This document shows positions 20,036 through 31,698 of a stretch of DNA of 64,000 nt, one piece after another. The number at the start of each line of letters is the position of its first letter. Position 1 is the first letter of the stretch. A program made the translations under genes and the position numbers. Origin of the DNA: Prorocentrum cordatum (lineage: Eukaryota; Sar; Dinophyceae; Prorocentrales; Prorocentraceae). The stretch is from positions 167,975-231,974 of the forward strand of contig CAUYUJ010009824.1 in assembly GCA_963575745.1 (NCBI GenBank), written 5' to 3'. The notes under the pieces are model-generated. The model had not been told where the DNA came from. It saw nothing but the letters and a program-made list of their open reading frames with translations, and did not search any database.

Positions 20036-20700
20036 GGCCCCCCGGCCCCCTCGCTGCGCGCGCGCATCTCGGGCCGTGCTCCTGCGAGCCACGACCGCGT
20101 GGGCGCCGCCCCCCCCCCCTTGGACGCCCCCGCCCCCGCCCCCCCCCTGCCGTGCTCCATGCCCGCCTCCCCCTCCGCCTCCGCCCCGTGGCATCGCTCG
20201 GACGCGTGCGTTCTTCCCTCGGCGAGGACCGCCGCGGAGCATCCCTGATCGGTCGGCGAAGAAGCCACGCGCGAAGCCGAAACAGAAACACGGGGAATGG
20301 ACGCCCGAGCGATGGCGAGGCCCCCCCCCTCCTCTCCGCTCGGCCGCCTCTGCCGCTCTCGCGCCCCGTGCTGCGCGGACGTGCCAGGTGCCGGCTTTCC
20401 AGAGGCCCCGGCCCCCGGCCGTGGTCCCTCGCTCTGCCCCCCGGTCCTCTCCCGCGCTCCATCCGCCCTGCCCTCCTCCTCTCCCCTGCCCCCAGCACCG
20501 CCCGACGGTGTGCTGCAGGGTGTGCTCTCACCTTGGCCCTGTGCACTCGGACTTCGGCCTCGGCTCCAGACGCGGGTGCGCGGGTGCGCTTCGGGGCGCC
20601 CTCGGGCCCCCTCACCTGGGTGCTGCCCTCCCCCTCGGCCCCTTCCCGTCCCCGTTTGTCCCGCCCCGTGAGTGCCCTCCCCCCCTCGCTCCCTCCACTG
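20036..20700. other. GC-rich DNA, no gene recognised
   Basis: Pro/Arg-rich frames are open in several registers at once on both strands, which points to composition and not coding. Confidence 0.5.
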
Positions 20701-20859
20701 TTAAGTCGGGCCTGCCCTCTACAGGAGGAAGATTCAGAAATAGTCAAAAAAATCGTGCAGGGACAATTTGTATAGCACTTTTTGAAGATTTGGGGGATTT
20801 CTGGGGGAGTTTTAAATTTCTCATCCAAAATCCCCCCGTAGGGGGACTGCCCGACCTAA
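20701..20859. mobile_element. MITE family TTAAGTCGGGC, copy 1
   Basis: TTAAGTCGGGCCTGCCCTCT at the left and the mirrored CCCCGTAGGGGGACTGCCCG then ACCTAA at the right. The flanks CTCCACTG (20693-20700) and CTCCAGTG (20860-20867) are an 8-bp target duplication with one mismatch. Non-coding. Confidence 0.85.
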
Positions 20860-21534
20860 CTCCAGTGGGTAACTGAACGCTGAGGGATGGCCCGATCAGG
20901 GCGCGCGAGCCCCCTGCTTCGGGGGCATGGGTGGGTGGGTCCCAACAAACGCCGCTCCACTTCCCGCCCTTGCGGCCCTCGCGCTCCTCGGCCTGCGCTT
21001 GCAACGTGCCCGTGTGACCAGGTCAGCCGATGACCGGGTCGTGCTTGTTTGATGGAAGGCTTGCATTGCGCCGAACGGTTGTTTTTCTTTTTGCGTTTAG
21101 CTGCGACTAGGGGCTGATTGTTGGGCGGTTTGCGCGGGGCGTCGGCCGCTGTTGGCCGCATATCGGTTGCCACTATTTGCCGCTAGTCCGCCAGCATCTT
21201 TGCGAAGATGAGCTATAACAAGCGAGCGTGAACCAGGGCGCGGCGGACGCGGCGTGGTACAGTCGACACTGATGGTAAGGGTGGGTAACCTTCCCACCGA
21301 TGCCCCTGCCTCCGGGCCTCTTTGGTCCATCCTTGACTTCTTTCGATGGCCCCCCGCGCTCGAAGCAACTTCAGCACTGGGGTCCCAAGGGGCTTGCATC
21401 CTCATCGCGCAGCCGTGCTATCAGTTTTGGCTGCAGCGGGGGCTGCTGCGGCACGTGCCATGCGGCCGCCCGCGGCACCGTGCCCGCGCGCCCGCCCGCG
21501 ACGGGGGCCGCCCGAGTTGCCGTTTTTGTTGTTA
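20860..21534. other. No gene recognised
   Basis: No motif or long single-frame opening that stands out from composition. Confidence 0.45.
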
Positions 21535-21652
21535 ATACTGCTGCTTCTGCTGCTGATGCTGTTGGTGCTGTCGTTAGCGTTGTTGTTGGCGTCGTTGCGG
21601 CCGTTGTCGATGTGATTGTTGTTGTTGCTGTTGTTGTTGCTGAGGATGGTAC

Positions 21653-21683
<31 letters not shown>

Positions 21684-21699
21684 GGTGTTGGTGTTGTGG

Positions 21700-21746
<47 letters not shown>

Positions 21747-21840
21747 GGTGTTGGTGTTGGTGTTGGTGTTGGTGTTGGTTGTTTGTGGTGGTTTTTTTTT
21801 TGTTGTTGGTGTTATTGGTGTTGCTGTTGCTGTTGAGTGT
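21535..21840. repeat. GTT microsatellite
   Basis: Long GTT runs (about 21650-21775) with GTTGGTGTTGGT variants; the poly-Asn and poly-Val frames are artefacts. Confidence 0.95.
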
Positions 21841-22094
21841 TCGTTTTTCAACAGTGATTACTGTTGGACCCCTTACAGGCGCCCTGGCGCTCTCGCCGAG
21901 GCGCCGGCTGCACTCTCAAGTTGTTTGGGGGACCGCCCAAAGCGGCCCTCCAACAACAACAACGCTCCCGTTCGAGACTTCCTTTTTGTCTTAACCATCC
22001 TGTAGTGTTGGGTCCTCGTTTTGAGGAGACGGTGCCCCGCGTTCCTCGTCTCCTCTCCTCCTCCTCCTCCTCCCCTCCCTCCCCCTTCTTCCAT

Positions 22095-23250
22095 GCGTTT
22101 CACCCACCCAGTACAGCGCTTCGTGGCCCCATAGGGAGCTCCACCGAAGCCCCAGGTGGGACCGCCTGCATGCGTCCTCCATGCCCAATTTGGCATTTTC
22201 ACCCACCCAGTACTGCGTTTCGTGGCCCCATAGGGAGCTCCACCGAAACTCCCATTTGTCCGCCCGAATGCGTCCCCCACGCCCAATTTGGCATTTTCAC
22301 ACACCCAGTGCAGCGCTTCGTGACCCCATAGGGAGCTCCACCGAAACCCCCAGTTGTACCGCCCGCGCGCGTCCCCCACACACCCAATTTGGCACTTTCA
22401 CCCACCCAGTATTGCGCTTCGTGGCCCCATAGGGAGCTCCACCGAAGCCCCCAGTGGGGCCGCCCACACGCGTCCCCCACATCCAATTTAGCATTTTCAC
22501 CCACCCAGTACAGCGCTTCGTGGCCCAATAGGGAACCCCACCGAAGCCCCCAGTGGAACCGCCCGCATGCGTCCCCCACTCCCAATTTGGCATTTTCTCA
22601 TCCACTACAGCGCTTCGTGGCCCCATAGGGAGCCCCACCGAAGCCCCCAGTGGGACCGTCCGCATGCGTTCCCCGCGCCCGATTTGGCACTGTCGCCCAC
22701 CAAGTACAGCGTTTCGTGGCCCCAAAGGGGGCTCCACCGAAGCTCCCAGTTTGACCGCCTGCATGCGCCCCCCACGCCAAAATTGGCATTTTCACCCGCC
22801 TAGGACAGCGCTTCGTGGCCCCATAGGGAGCCCCACCGAAGCTCCCAGTGGGACCGCCCGCATGCGTCCCCCACAGGGAGCTTCACCGAAGTCTCCAGTG
22901 GGACCGCTCGCATGCGCCCCCCACACCCAGTTTGGCATTTTCACCTGCCCACTGCAGCGCTTCGTGGCCCCATAGGGAGCCCCACCGCCCGCATGCGTCC
23001 CCCACACCGAATTTGGCATTTTCACGCACCCTTTACAACGCTTCGCGGCCCCATGCGGAGCTCCACCGAAACCCCAAATGGGACCGCCCGCGTGCGTCCC
23101 ACACGCCAAATTTGGTATTTTCATCCACCCAGTGCAGCGTCTCGTGGCCTCAAAGGGAAGTCCTCCGACGGCCCCAGTGCTACCGCCCGCATGCGTTCCC
23201 CCCCCGCCCAGCGCAGCGCTTCGTGGCCCCATAGGGAGCTCCACCGAAGA
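22095..23250. repeat. 99-bp satellite array
   Basis: About 13 units. Each contains CACCCACCCAGTACAGCG, CTTCGTGGCCCCATAGGGAG, CTCCACCGAAGCCCCCAGTG, GGACCGCCCGCATGCGTCCC and AATTTGGCATTTT. Because 99 is a multiple of three, open frames persist on both strands. Some units are shortened (near 22870-22990). Confidence 0.95.
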
Positions 23251-23309
23251 AGATATTTACAATTGCGGCACCCACAGCTTCATCTGGTTGGGTCCTTCGC
23301 CAGGATAAT

Positions 23310-23590
23310 TTACCCAGGAACGGTGCTCTTGCTCGCTCCCGAAAGCAGCCGTCTCAACAAAGCCAGCTATCCCGCTTGAGACTTCCTCCCGTTTTACTTA
23401 GGGCAGGCGCGCTACTCTTTCTCTCATCGGCGCCGCCCCCCAGCAACAACAACGCTCCCGCTCGAGACCTCCTCCCCTTCTTACTTAAGGCGGTGCTTTT
23501 GCTCGCCGCCGACAGCCCCCGTCCCGACAAAACCAGCGCTCCCGCCCGAGACTTCCTCTCGTTTTACGCTGGACTGGTGCCCTTTTCTTC
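23310..23590. repeat. ~90-bp repeat (GCTCCCGCTCGAGACTTCCT), about three copies
   Basis: Copies of AACAA...GCTCCCG, CTCGAGACTTCCTC, CGTTTTACTTA, GGTGCTCTTGCTCGC. Related copies flank the neighbouring arrays at about 21955-22025 and 24028-24095. Confidence 0.65.
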
Positions 23591-24027
23591 TCCTCCTCCT
23601 CCTCATCATCCTCTTCGTCCTCGTCCTCCTCCGCTTCCGCCTCCTCCTCCTCCTCTTCCTTCTCCTCCTCCTCCTCCTCCTCCTCCTCCTCCTCCTCCTC
23701 CTCCTCCTCTTTCTCCTCCTAGTCTTCCAGCATCCCCCCTCCCTCCTCTCCTCGTGTTTCTCCTCCTCCCTCCTCCTCCTCCCTCTTCTTGCGTTCCTCT
23801 TCCTCCCTCACCCTCTCCTCCTCCTCTCTCCTCGTCCGCCTCCTCTCCTCCTCCTCTCCCGCCTCCTCCTCCCTCCTTTCCCTCTCCCTTCCTTCCTCCT
23901 CCCTCCCCCTTCCTCCTGCCGCCTCCCTCCTTCCTCTCCCGCCTCTTTCGCCCTTTCCCACATTGTCTCCTCCCTCCTCCTGCCTCCCTTCCACCCCCCT
24001 CTCTTCCCCTTCCGTCCTCCCTCGTCG
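23583..24027. repeat. Pyrimidine (CCT) tract
   Basis: Interrupted CCT repeats over about 445 bp, followed by another GCTCCCGCTTGATACTTCCT copy. Confidence 0.9.
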
Positions 24028-24095
24028 CTCCCGCTTGATACTTCCTCACCTTTCACTCAAGACTGGGGCCCTCGTTTCGGCATCGCCCCTGGGGG

Positions 24096-24764
24096 GGCTT
24101 CCAAGAGTCCCCGTTGAACCTTACTATTAAATAGTTTTTCCTTTTTGGAGAGCGTAGATAATGTTGAGGAGGAGGAGGAGAAGGAGGGCAGAGGACTTCC
24201 ATGGGGCTCCAAGGATCGAGGGTCGAAGGATTGACTTTAGATATTCCTTGAGAGGGTGTTGAGGGGCAGGTGGAGGATGCGACCATGGGGGCGGCAGCGC
24301 CTGGGGGCGTGAACGTTCAGGGTCACTTGCCGAGGCCGCAGGATGGTGGCGCAACAGTTCGAACGAGGAGTAAGAACCACCTCGTCCTCGGAGGTACTAC
24401 TACTACAACTACTCCTTTTTCCTCCCCCTCCATCCTCCTCCTCCGTCCTCCTCCTCTCCCTCTTCCTCTCCCTCATCTTCCCCCCCCCCTCGTCCTATTC
24501 CTCCTCCTCCGAGATGCGGGGCGTGCGCAGGGCGATTGCGATGGCGATGTGCCGTCCGAGCTGTGGATATCGACGTTCCTCGGGAGAGGCGGTGGCAATG
24601 CTTTCTTGGGCGGGAAAACAGGGCGAGGGAATGTCGGGCCCCGCGCGCCAGCAACGTCCCCTTCTGATGAGGTGCGGTATCCAGAAAGATGCATGTGACG
24701 CGCGGAAGTATGGCGCGTGATGGTAAACTGATTGTCGTCGTCGTCGCTGCTGCGATTGCTTGCT
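24096..24764. other. No gene recognised; CCT tract at 24415-24510
   Basis: Nothing recognised outside the pyrimidine tract. Confidence 0.45.
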
Positions 24765-24842
24765 TGTGTTGTTGTTGTTGTTGTTGTTGTTGGTGTTGGT
24801 GTTGTGGTTGTGGTTGTGGTTGTGGTTGTGGTTGTGGTGTGG

Positions 24843-24902
<60 letters not shown>

Positions 24903-24905
24903 TGT
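24765..24905. repeat. GTT/GGTTGT microsatellite
   Basis: GTT runs with a GTGGTT block at about 24800-24845. Confidence 0.95.
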
Positions 24906-25819
24906 CGGCCTCTCCGGGCCGTCGTGTGGCGTGGGGGCCGTGCGACGCGGATCCAGGTGGCAAGTTGCGCCAGATAGATCCTGGGGGAGATTTTGGGACC
25001 GAATAGGGGCGTGGTTGCGGACCGGTTGTTTCGGGGCCCATCCAGTTCAGACCCCCCATCCGCCTCCAAGAGGAACGGAAACTCTCGGCCCGATGTGGCG
25101 CGCGCCGCCGCGTTGGGCGTTCGCGGCGACCGCGCTTCTTCAGCGGGGCCACCCGCGCGAGCGGGAAGCTGGTAGAGGTGGATGAACGGAGACATTGGGC
25201 CCGCGGTGATGCGCACCGCCACCATGCTGGGCGCCCGTAGCGACCGCGCGCCCGCAGCGGGGCCCCCGCGGGCCCAACCCGCGCGTGTTCGCGCGGCCGT
25301 GCGGGCGAACCCGGGGTCTTCTCCAGGTGGGCGCCCGAATCATGTGCGCAGTACGATCGGCTCACGTTGTCAATGCACGACATCGGGGGCCACTGGCTTG
25401 GCATCTGTCGACCCGCCGATGCCGGTGCACGACGTTTTGGGCTTGGGGGCTCGTCGTGATCCTCATTGGTTTCCCCTCGTGGGCATTATGAGTGTTGCCT
25501 TGTTGTTGATGTTTCAGGACGTTGCCACACCGTTGGGCCCACGGCGGGATCCCCAGACAGCGCCGCGCTTGTCCGATAATATATCATGCTGAATCGGCAG
25601 ACCTCCTTCCTCTCCTCTCTCCATCATGCCGGGGGTGCGGGGGAGGAGACGGAGGAAGGGAGGGAGGGAGGGAGGGCAAGCTAGGTGCGCTCGCGTCAGA
25701 TCTGACGTCCTACCCCTCCCTCCCATCCTTTCTACCATGGCGTTGATTTTCTCTATCCGCGGACGCGTGTCGTAGCGGACCTGTGGCTCCGCGCGCGTGC
25801 GTAGTGGGTGGTGGTGCAC
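24906..25819. other. No gene recognised
   Basis: Short repeats of GCGACCGCGC(T/G) and GCAGCGGGGCC near 25120-25270, and of GTGCACGAC near 25375 and 25422. No coding signal. Confidence 0.45.
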
Positions 25820-25990
25820 GTGCGTGCGTGCGTGCGTGTGTGCGTGGTTGTCGTGGTGGTGGTGGTGGTGGTGGTGGTAGTGGTGGTGGTGGTGGTGGTG
25901 GTGGTGATGGTGGTGGTGGTGGTGGTGGTGAGGTGGTGGTGGTGCTGGTGGTGGTGGTGGTGCTGGTGGTGGTGGTGGTGGTACTGGACG
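25820..25990. repeat. GGT microsatellite
   Basis: GTGCGTGCGTGC then GGTGGT repeats; poly-Val/Gly and His/Thr/Pro frames are artefacts. Confidence 0.95.
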
Positions 25991-26049
25991 GATGGTGGTG
26001 GTGGCGGTGCGGCGCGGTGGTGGGGGGCGGATGGGCGCGCGAGAAAAAG

Positions 26050-26250
26050 GCCCGCGCTGGGGCGAAAACGCCATCCTGAATGACGGAGGCCAAACACCGA
26101 TCCGAAAATGAGGCCCACGCTGCAGCGGGAACACGATTCGAAACGATTCGGGAGCAGAAATGAGGCTGGCGCCTCAACGAGAGCAGCATTTTGGAAAAAA
26201 ATGACGCCGGCGCCTCAGCGAGAGTCGTTTCCCGGGATTGCCCGGGCATC
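26050..26250. repeat. Degenerate ~60-bp repeat (GGCGCCTCAGCGAGAG)
   Basis: Three or four weak copies of GAGGC..(G/A)CGC(C/T)..A.CGAGA followed by an ACG or AGC and ATTT/GATT. It resembles the unit at 39-490 (GCGGCGC..AAG.GAGAGCCACATTTTGAA). Confidence 0.45.
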
Positions 26251-26339
26251 CTGTGTGTAAGAAAACAGTACGCGGAGGGTGCGCGGCCATCACCCGGACG
26301 CCATCAGGGGAAGAGGGAGAGTATTTTCATATTGAGTAA

Positions 26340-26780
26340 TTGTGAAGGGAAAGAGGGAGGGGAAGGGAGGGAGGGAGGGAGTGGGAGAGGAGATGGGACA
26401 GTGAGGGTGGGAGGGATATGGAACGAGGGCGAGGATATTGAGGAGGAACTGGAGGATAGCGAGGATAATGTGGAGGAGGGGCAGAAAGAGAGGGATGGAG
26501 GGAAAGAGGGAAAGGGGGGCAGGGTGGGCAGGTGGTAGCGATTACGCGGGGGAGTAGGAGGAAGGGGTGGGAGAGGAGGAGGAAGAGGAGGAGGAGGAGG
26601 GGGAGGAGGAGGAGGAGGAGGAGGAGGAGGAGGAGGAGGAGGAGGAGGAGGAGGGGGTCGAGAAGGAGGAGGAAGGACGAGGAGGACGGGAGCGAGAAAT
26701 GGTTGGGGGGAGGGAAGGAGGGAGAGAAGGAAGGAGAGCGACGGAGAGTGAGGAGGGATAGACAGTTCCAGGTTCAGGAA
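26340..26780. repeat. Purine tract (GGGA and GGA)
   Basis: GGGAGGGA repeats to about 26540, then GGA repeats at 26570-26660 and further GGGA. Confidence 0.9.
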
Positions 26781-27059
26781 CGACAGCCATCGCGCAACCA
26801 TATCACATGGTACTACAGTTGCATGTGTCCTGCGCTCGCACAACTCCGCGGCGACAATGGATGAGCACGCGCAGGCACTGGAAAACTGACTCCACGAAAT
26901 TCCACGGCTGGCACACACAGTTTCCAGAATCGAGCGAGCGTGAGATACCACAGCCAAGTCAGGTATCCTTGCAAGCACCACAGCGCATACCTGGAAGCCA
27001 CGACCAGGCAGCAGACACTGTGACACTTCACAGCCTACCACTGGATAACATCATCGACG

Positions 27060-29040
27060 TACGAAAGAGGAGCATTATTCACCTTGTTGGACATACTTCA
27101 TGTTCCTCGGCGCTTTTCCACACGTGGAATAAGTCCCTAGAGCCTGAAACACTAGTAACATACCTGCGCCCATGAGCAACACGCTGAAGGATAATCAAAT
27201 ACATGGCACCTCGAGCAGCAGGATGAAAGTGGCTCCGACTCGAAATCACGAGTACCACCACGCGGGTTAACATGGCACCAGTGATGTGGTAGTGAACGAG
27301 GTGTGGAGATGCAGGCATGCGCCTCAGGTCATGTGGGCTATGCGTATCCCTCGAGCACAATAAAGTCATTTCCATATCAAAAGATGAACATTCTTCACTT
27401 TGTTGGACATACTTCATGTTCCTCGGCGCTGTTCCGCACGTGGGATGAGTCCCTGGAGCCTGAAGCAATATTGAACTACCTCCGCCCGTGAGCAACAATC
27501 CGAACAATAATCACATACCGGACATCTCGAGCAGCAGGATGAAAGTGGCTCCGACTCGAAATCACGAGTACCACCACGCGGGTGAGCATGGCACCAGTGA
27601 TGTGGTAGTGAACGAGGTGTGGAGATGCAGGCATGCGCCTCAGATCCTGTGGGCTATGCGTATCCCTCGAGCGCAATAAAGTAATTTCCCTATCAAAAGA
27701 TGAACATTCTTCACCTTGTTGGACATACTTCTCGGCGCTGTTCCGCACGTGGGGTAAGTCCCTGGAACCTGACATAAGATTGAAATATCTCCGCCCGTGA
27801 GCAACACGCTGAACGATAATCAAATACCAGACACCTCGAGCAGCAGGATGAAAATGGCTCCGACTCGAAATCACGAGTACCACCACGCGGGTGAACATGG
27901 CGCCAGTGATGTGGTATTGAACGAGGTGTGGAAATGCAGGCATGCACCTCAGATCTTGTGGGCTATGCGTATCCCTCGAGCGCAATAGAGTCAATTCCAT
28001 ATCAAAAGAGGAACACTCTTCACCTTGTTGGACATATTTCACGTTCCTCGGCGCTGTTCCGCACGTGGGAAAAGTCCCTGGAACCTGAAACAATATTGAA
28101 ATACCTTCGCCCGTGAGCATCAGGCTGAGCGATAATCAAATACATGGCACCTCGAGCAGCAGGATGAGAGTGGCTCCGACTCGAAATCACGGGTACCACC
28201 ACGCGGGTGAACATGGCTCCAGTGATGTGGTATTGAACCAGGTGTGGAGATGCAGGCATGCGCCTCAGGTCTTGTGGGCTATACGTATCCCTCGGGCGCA
28301 ATAAAGTTATTTCCCTATCAAAAGATGAACATTCTTCACCTTGTTGGACACACTTCATGTTTCTAGGCGCTGTTCCGCACGTGGGAAAAGTCCTTAGAGC
28401 CTGAAACACTATTAACATACCCCCGCCCGTGAGCAACACGCTGAACGACAATCAAATACCAGACACCTCGAGAAGCAGGGTGAGAGTGGCTCCGACTCGA
28501 AATCACGAGTACCACCACGCGGGTGAACATGGCGTCAGTGATGTGGTACTGAACGAGGTGTGGAGATGCAGGCATGCGCCTCAGATCCTGTGGGCTATGC
28601 GTATCCCTCGAGCGCAATAGAGTCAACTCCCGATCAAAAGAGGAACACTCTTCACCTTGTTGGACATACTTCATGCTCCTCGGCGCTGTTCCGCACGTGG
28701 GATGAGTCCCAACTATTAACATACCCCCGCCCGTGAGCAACACGCTGAACGATAATCAAATACCAGACACCTCGAGCAGCAGGATGAAAATGGCTCCGAC
28801 TCGAAATGAAATCACGCGTACCACCACGCGGGTGAACATGGCTCCAGTGATGCGGTACTGAACGAGGCGTGGAGATGCAGGCATGCGCCTCAGGTCCTGT
28901 TGGCGATGCGTATCCCTCGAGCGCAATAGAGTCAACTCCCTATCAAAAGAGGAACACTCTTCACCTTGTTGGACATACGTCATGTTCCTCGGCGCTGTTC
29001 CGCGCGTGGGATGAGTCCCTGGAGCCTGAGACGAATTCGT
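27060..29040. repeat. ~315-bp satellite array
   Basis: CACCTTGTTGGACATACTTC recurs near 27080, 27398, 27712, 28022, 28340, 28653 and 28961 (spacing 308-318). Units also share GAGCAACACGCTGAACGATA, CGAAATCACGAGTACCACCA and GCAGGCATGCGCCTCAG. Identity between units is high. Open frames of about 63 codons per unit have no recognised product. Confidence 0.95.
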
Positions 29041-29629
29041 CATTCGACAGTTGCTGCAAAGACAGAGCCGCGGCAGGAATCGGAGCCCCTCCCAAGCGCC
29101 ACGTGAAGGCACTGGACTCGACCGGGGGCCCATCGCAGGGCCAAACCCTACGGTTGGGACTCCTCGGGCGGCAAGTGCTTGAGGGGAGGAGGGAGAGGAG
29201 AGAGGAAGGGACGGAGGGAGGGAGGGAGGGATGAGAGGGGCAGGGAGGGAGGGAGGGAGGGAGGGAGTGAGGGAAGGAGGGAGGGAAGGAGAGAGGACGG
29301 GAGGAGGCGCGGGGAGCAGGATAGGAGGAGGAGTGGGCCGCCAGCCGCCCCCCTGTGGTCACAGGTCGAGGTGCCGTGCGTGGTGGAGGGGACGGACTGC
29401 ACCAGAGCCCAGTGCTGCGCGGAGCCAGGCGGGGAGGGGCCAGGGGGAGGTGTGCGGGGAGGCCTCGTCGTCTTGCAGCGCACGAAAACAGGGTCAGACG
29501 GGAGGTGTGGACCGGGAAATGGGTGTGTGCGTGGATAGCTTTTGGCTCTCAGTGTGGAGGGGGCTCAACAACCAGTCCACCATCCCAAGAGGTGGGGGAG
29601 CCAGTGCAAGAGCGACTAGCACATTGCAG
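29041..29629. other. No gene recognised; GGGA tract at 29170-29320
   Basis: GGGAGGGA repeats and GC-rich DNA without a recognised motif. Confidence 0.5.
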
Positions 29630-29806
29630 ATAGACCGCGAGGCCAAAAAGAGGGGGGGTGTACGACATGTGCTGCACTCAGCTGGTTTCGGCCCCGCCGC
29701 CGGGCGAATTTTCCTCGATGCACGGGCGCCTCCCGGCGCGGGGAGTCGTTGGGGAACACCAGTTTCGTGAGTTGATGTATTATCCCTCCGATTTCACCCG
29801 ATCCGA
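29630..29806. mobile_element. TCGGGTCGGG family, diverged copy 2
   Basis: Matches 1328-1528: G-run, GCTGCACTCAGCTGGTTTCGGCC, TTCCTCGATGCA, TCCCGGCG, AGTTTCGTGAGTTGATG and the closing CACCCGATCCGA. The left end is not sharp. Confidence 0.55.
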
Positions 29807-30148
29807 AACAAGTATTCTAGACATAGAGTTTCGAAGGCTCGCGCGGAGTTCTCTGGTCGGCGCTGGACCCCCCCACCTGGCGCGCGATCGGAGGCGGATT
29901 CAGCGTCGACCTAAGATATCATCGGTATATTTACTTAGGTATTCTGGTCATCTTTACGCGTCAGCCAAGCGATAGAGGAGTCATCATCAGCAACATAATC
30001 GACACGATTCACCACAAACCAGTACCTGTTTTTCCCGAGCAGATATTGGGTTTATATAGGACAGACGGTCTTGCCGACGATCCTCATCGATAAATTGTAG
30101 ACATGGCATGTCATCTGTATCACTACCATCATCGTCATACCACTATCA

Positions 30149-30649
30149 TTGTCCATGCGAGGCTGCTGTCATGTCGCTGTTGGATTCCTAGGCTCGTCGC
30201 AAATTGATCAGGATATGGGTGATTACGTATGTGGGCATGCTATTGGTTCTCCCCTAGCAGCTCTTGCATTTTATGATGACCTGGCAAACACAGACAATTG
30301 CCATGCCGCCTTCGACTTTCCAATGTGGGAGGCATGTCTCGCCGCTCTTTCGCTGAATTGCAGTATGTGTGACCTCGCGACAGGGTCCCCCAACACACGG
30401 TCTCGCATGGCACATCACTTCACGGCAGGGCCCCCACAGGATGGGTTCGAAGAGACCTTGCCGTGTACGATTCGGCTTCCTCATGGTAGGGTGCCGTTTT
30501 TTTATACATACTCCGCGTGCGGATCATTAAAGATGCAGGGATTTCGTATCAAAAACAACGATGAGTTCATGCCTACATGTATTCATACATCGATCATGTA
30601 TAACAAATCCCATACGTTTCAAATCCGACGTATGAAAACGGCCCTGTAG
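30149..30649 (+). CDS. Unrecognised open frame, 166 codons
   Basis: This frame is not made of simple repeats and has balanced residue use, including Cys, Trp and aromatic residues (DFPMWEACLAALSLNCSMCD, then RVPFFYTYSACGSLKMQGF). I recognise no family, and no neighbour suggests a role. It may be an exon, part of an old retroelement, or a chance opening in a locally less GC-rich stretch. No splice sites or start context could be argued. Confidence 0.2.
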   Translation: MSMRGCCHVAVGFLGSSQIDQDMGDYVCGHAIGSPLAALAFYDDLANTDNCHAAFDFPMWEACLAALSLNCSMCDLATGSPNTRSRMAHHFTAGPPQDGFEETLPCTIRLPHGRVPFFYTYSACGSLKMQGFRIKNNDEFMPTCIHTSIMYNKSHTFQIRRMKTAL

Positions 30650-30862
30650 GGCAGGGGCCACTGCTCAGCGTCCAAGAGGTGGGGCCGAGTCACAGAAGGA
30701 GCCGTCCGAGCAGACGGCGTGCGAGAGCACAGCGCCCGGAGGGGCGCGCTCGTGCGCCGGCCGCCGACGAGCTCGGAGGCCGCCCGCGCGCGGGATGCCC
30801 GCGCGCCCCGGGAGCCTGCTCCTGAGGGGCGGCCGGGCCGCGGGGCCATGAGTGAACAGCCT

Positions 30863-31085
30863 TCAAATCGGGCCTGTCCCCCTACAAATACCCTACAAAT
30901 AGTCAAAACAAGTCGGGGAGTTTCGACGAAAAATAAAAAAATACCCTACAAATAGTCAAGCAATAATCCAAAAATAGTCCGGGGACTATGTGTTCAGTAG
31001 TTTTGGTCCATGTTGGAGTATTTTTTGGGGGGAAGTTTTCATTTTTCGTCGAATCTTCCCCTGTAGGGGGACACGTCCGACATAA
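30863..31085. mobile_element. MITE family TTAAGTCGGGC, copy 2
   Basis: Left TCAAATCGGGCCTGTCCCCC; right CCCCTGTAGGGGGACACGTC then CGACATAA. The flanks AACAGCCT (30855-30862) and AACAACCT (31086-31093) match 7 of 8. It is longer than its relatives because ATACCCTACAAATAGTC is duplicated inside. Confidence 0.8.
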
Positions 31086-31147
31086 AACAACCTGCCGGGG
31101 TCCATGCCGATCGGATCGATGCGGTTCGATGCCGATTCCGTCTGGCC

Positions 31148-31312
31148 CCACATCCAGAGCTCCCACGAGGGCGCGAAGTGATTCGCGCTTCGCGGTCCTC
31201 GCTCCTTCTCCCCCGCCTCCTCGTCCTCATTTGCTCCCTTTGGGGGGCGGCGCGGGAGCGCGAAGTTACTCGCGCTTCGTGGAGCGCGAAGCGCGAAGTT
31301 GGGAGCCCTAGG
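31148..31312. repeat. Dispersed GGGCGCCCTCGAG family, copy 2
   Basis: ACGAGGGCGCGAAGTGATTC, GCGCTTCGCGG, pyrimidine core, GGGCGGCGCGGGAGCGCGAAG, TTGGGAGCCCTAGG. It is flanked by a 23-bp direct repeat starting CGGTTCGATGCCGATTCC at 31122-31144 and 31320-31342. Confidence 0.7.
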
Positions 31313-31692
31313 ATCGACTCGGTTCGATGCCGATTCCGTCTGTCCCCATGTCGCTCCGACGATCCGGGGCGGGCCGATGTCGGACGGGGCAAGGACGAGG
31401 ACGGGTCCGTTCCGGAGGTCTCCGGAACGCTCCTGGAGCGCTCTGGGGCGCTGCGAGGAGGCCGCGGGTCGCCCGAGACGTCCTCCCGAGCCGCTGGATC
31501 TCAGAGGTTCCCGACGGATCCTCACCCGAAGTATAGCCGCGTCCAGGCTTCGTCTGACGAAGGTGGCCCGTCGCCGGCCGCGCCCCGTCTCGGGGACCGC
31601 GGCCCTTCGCGCCGGGCGCACGGCTTCGAGAGGCGCGGTGCCTGCGGCGCTGGGGGGCGCCGGGCGCAGCTGCGTGAGCTGAGTCGCCAGCC
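31313..31692. other. No gene recognised
   Basis: GC-rich, open in several frames at once; no motif. Confidence 0.45.
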
Positions 31693-31698
31693 TCGGAG

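Noticed and set aside
21402-21851. Poly-Asn reverse frame
   Set aside because: Translation of the GTT microsatellite.
22095-23250. CRISPR-like array
   Set aside because: Whole 99-bp units repeat with no unique spacers; the 35-bp arrays likewise have no spacers.
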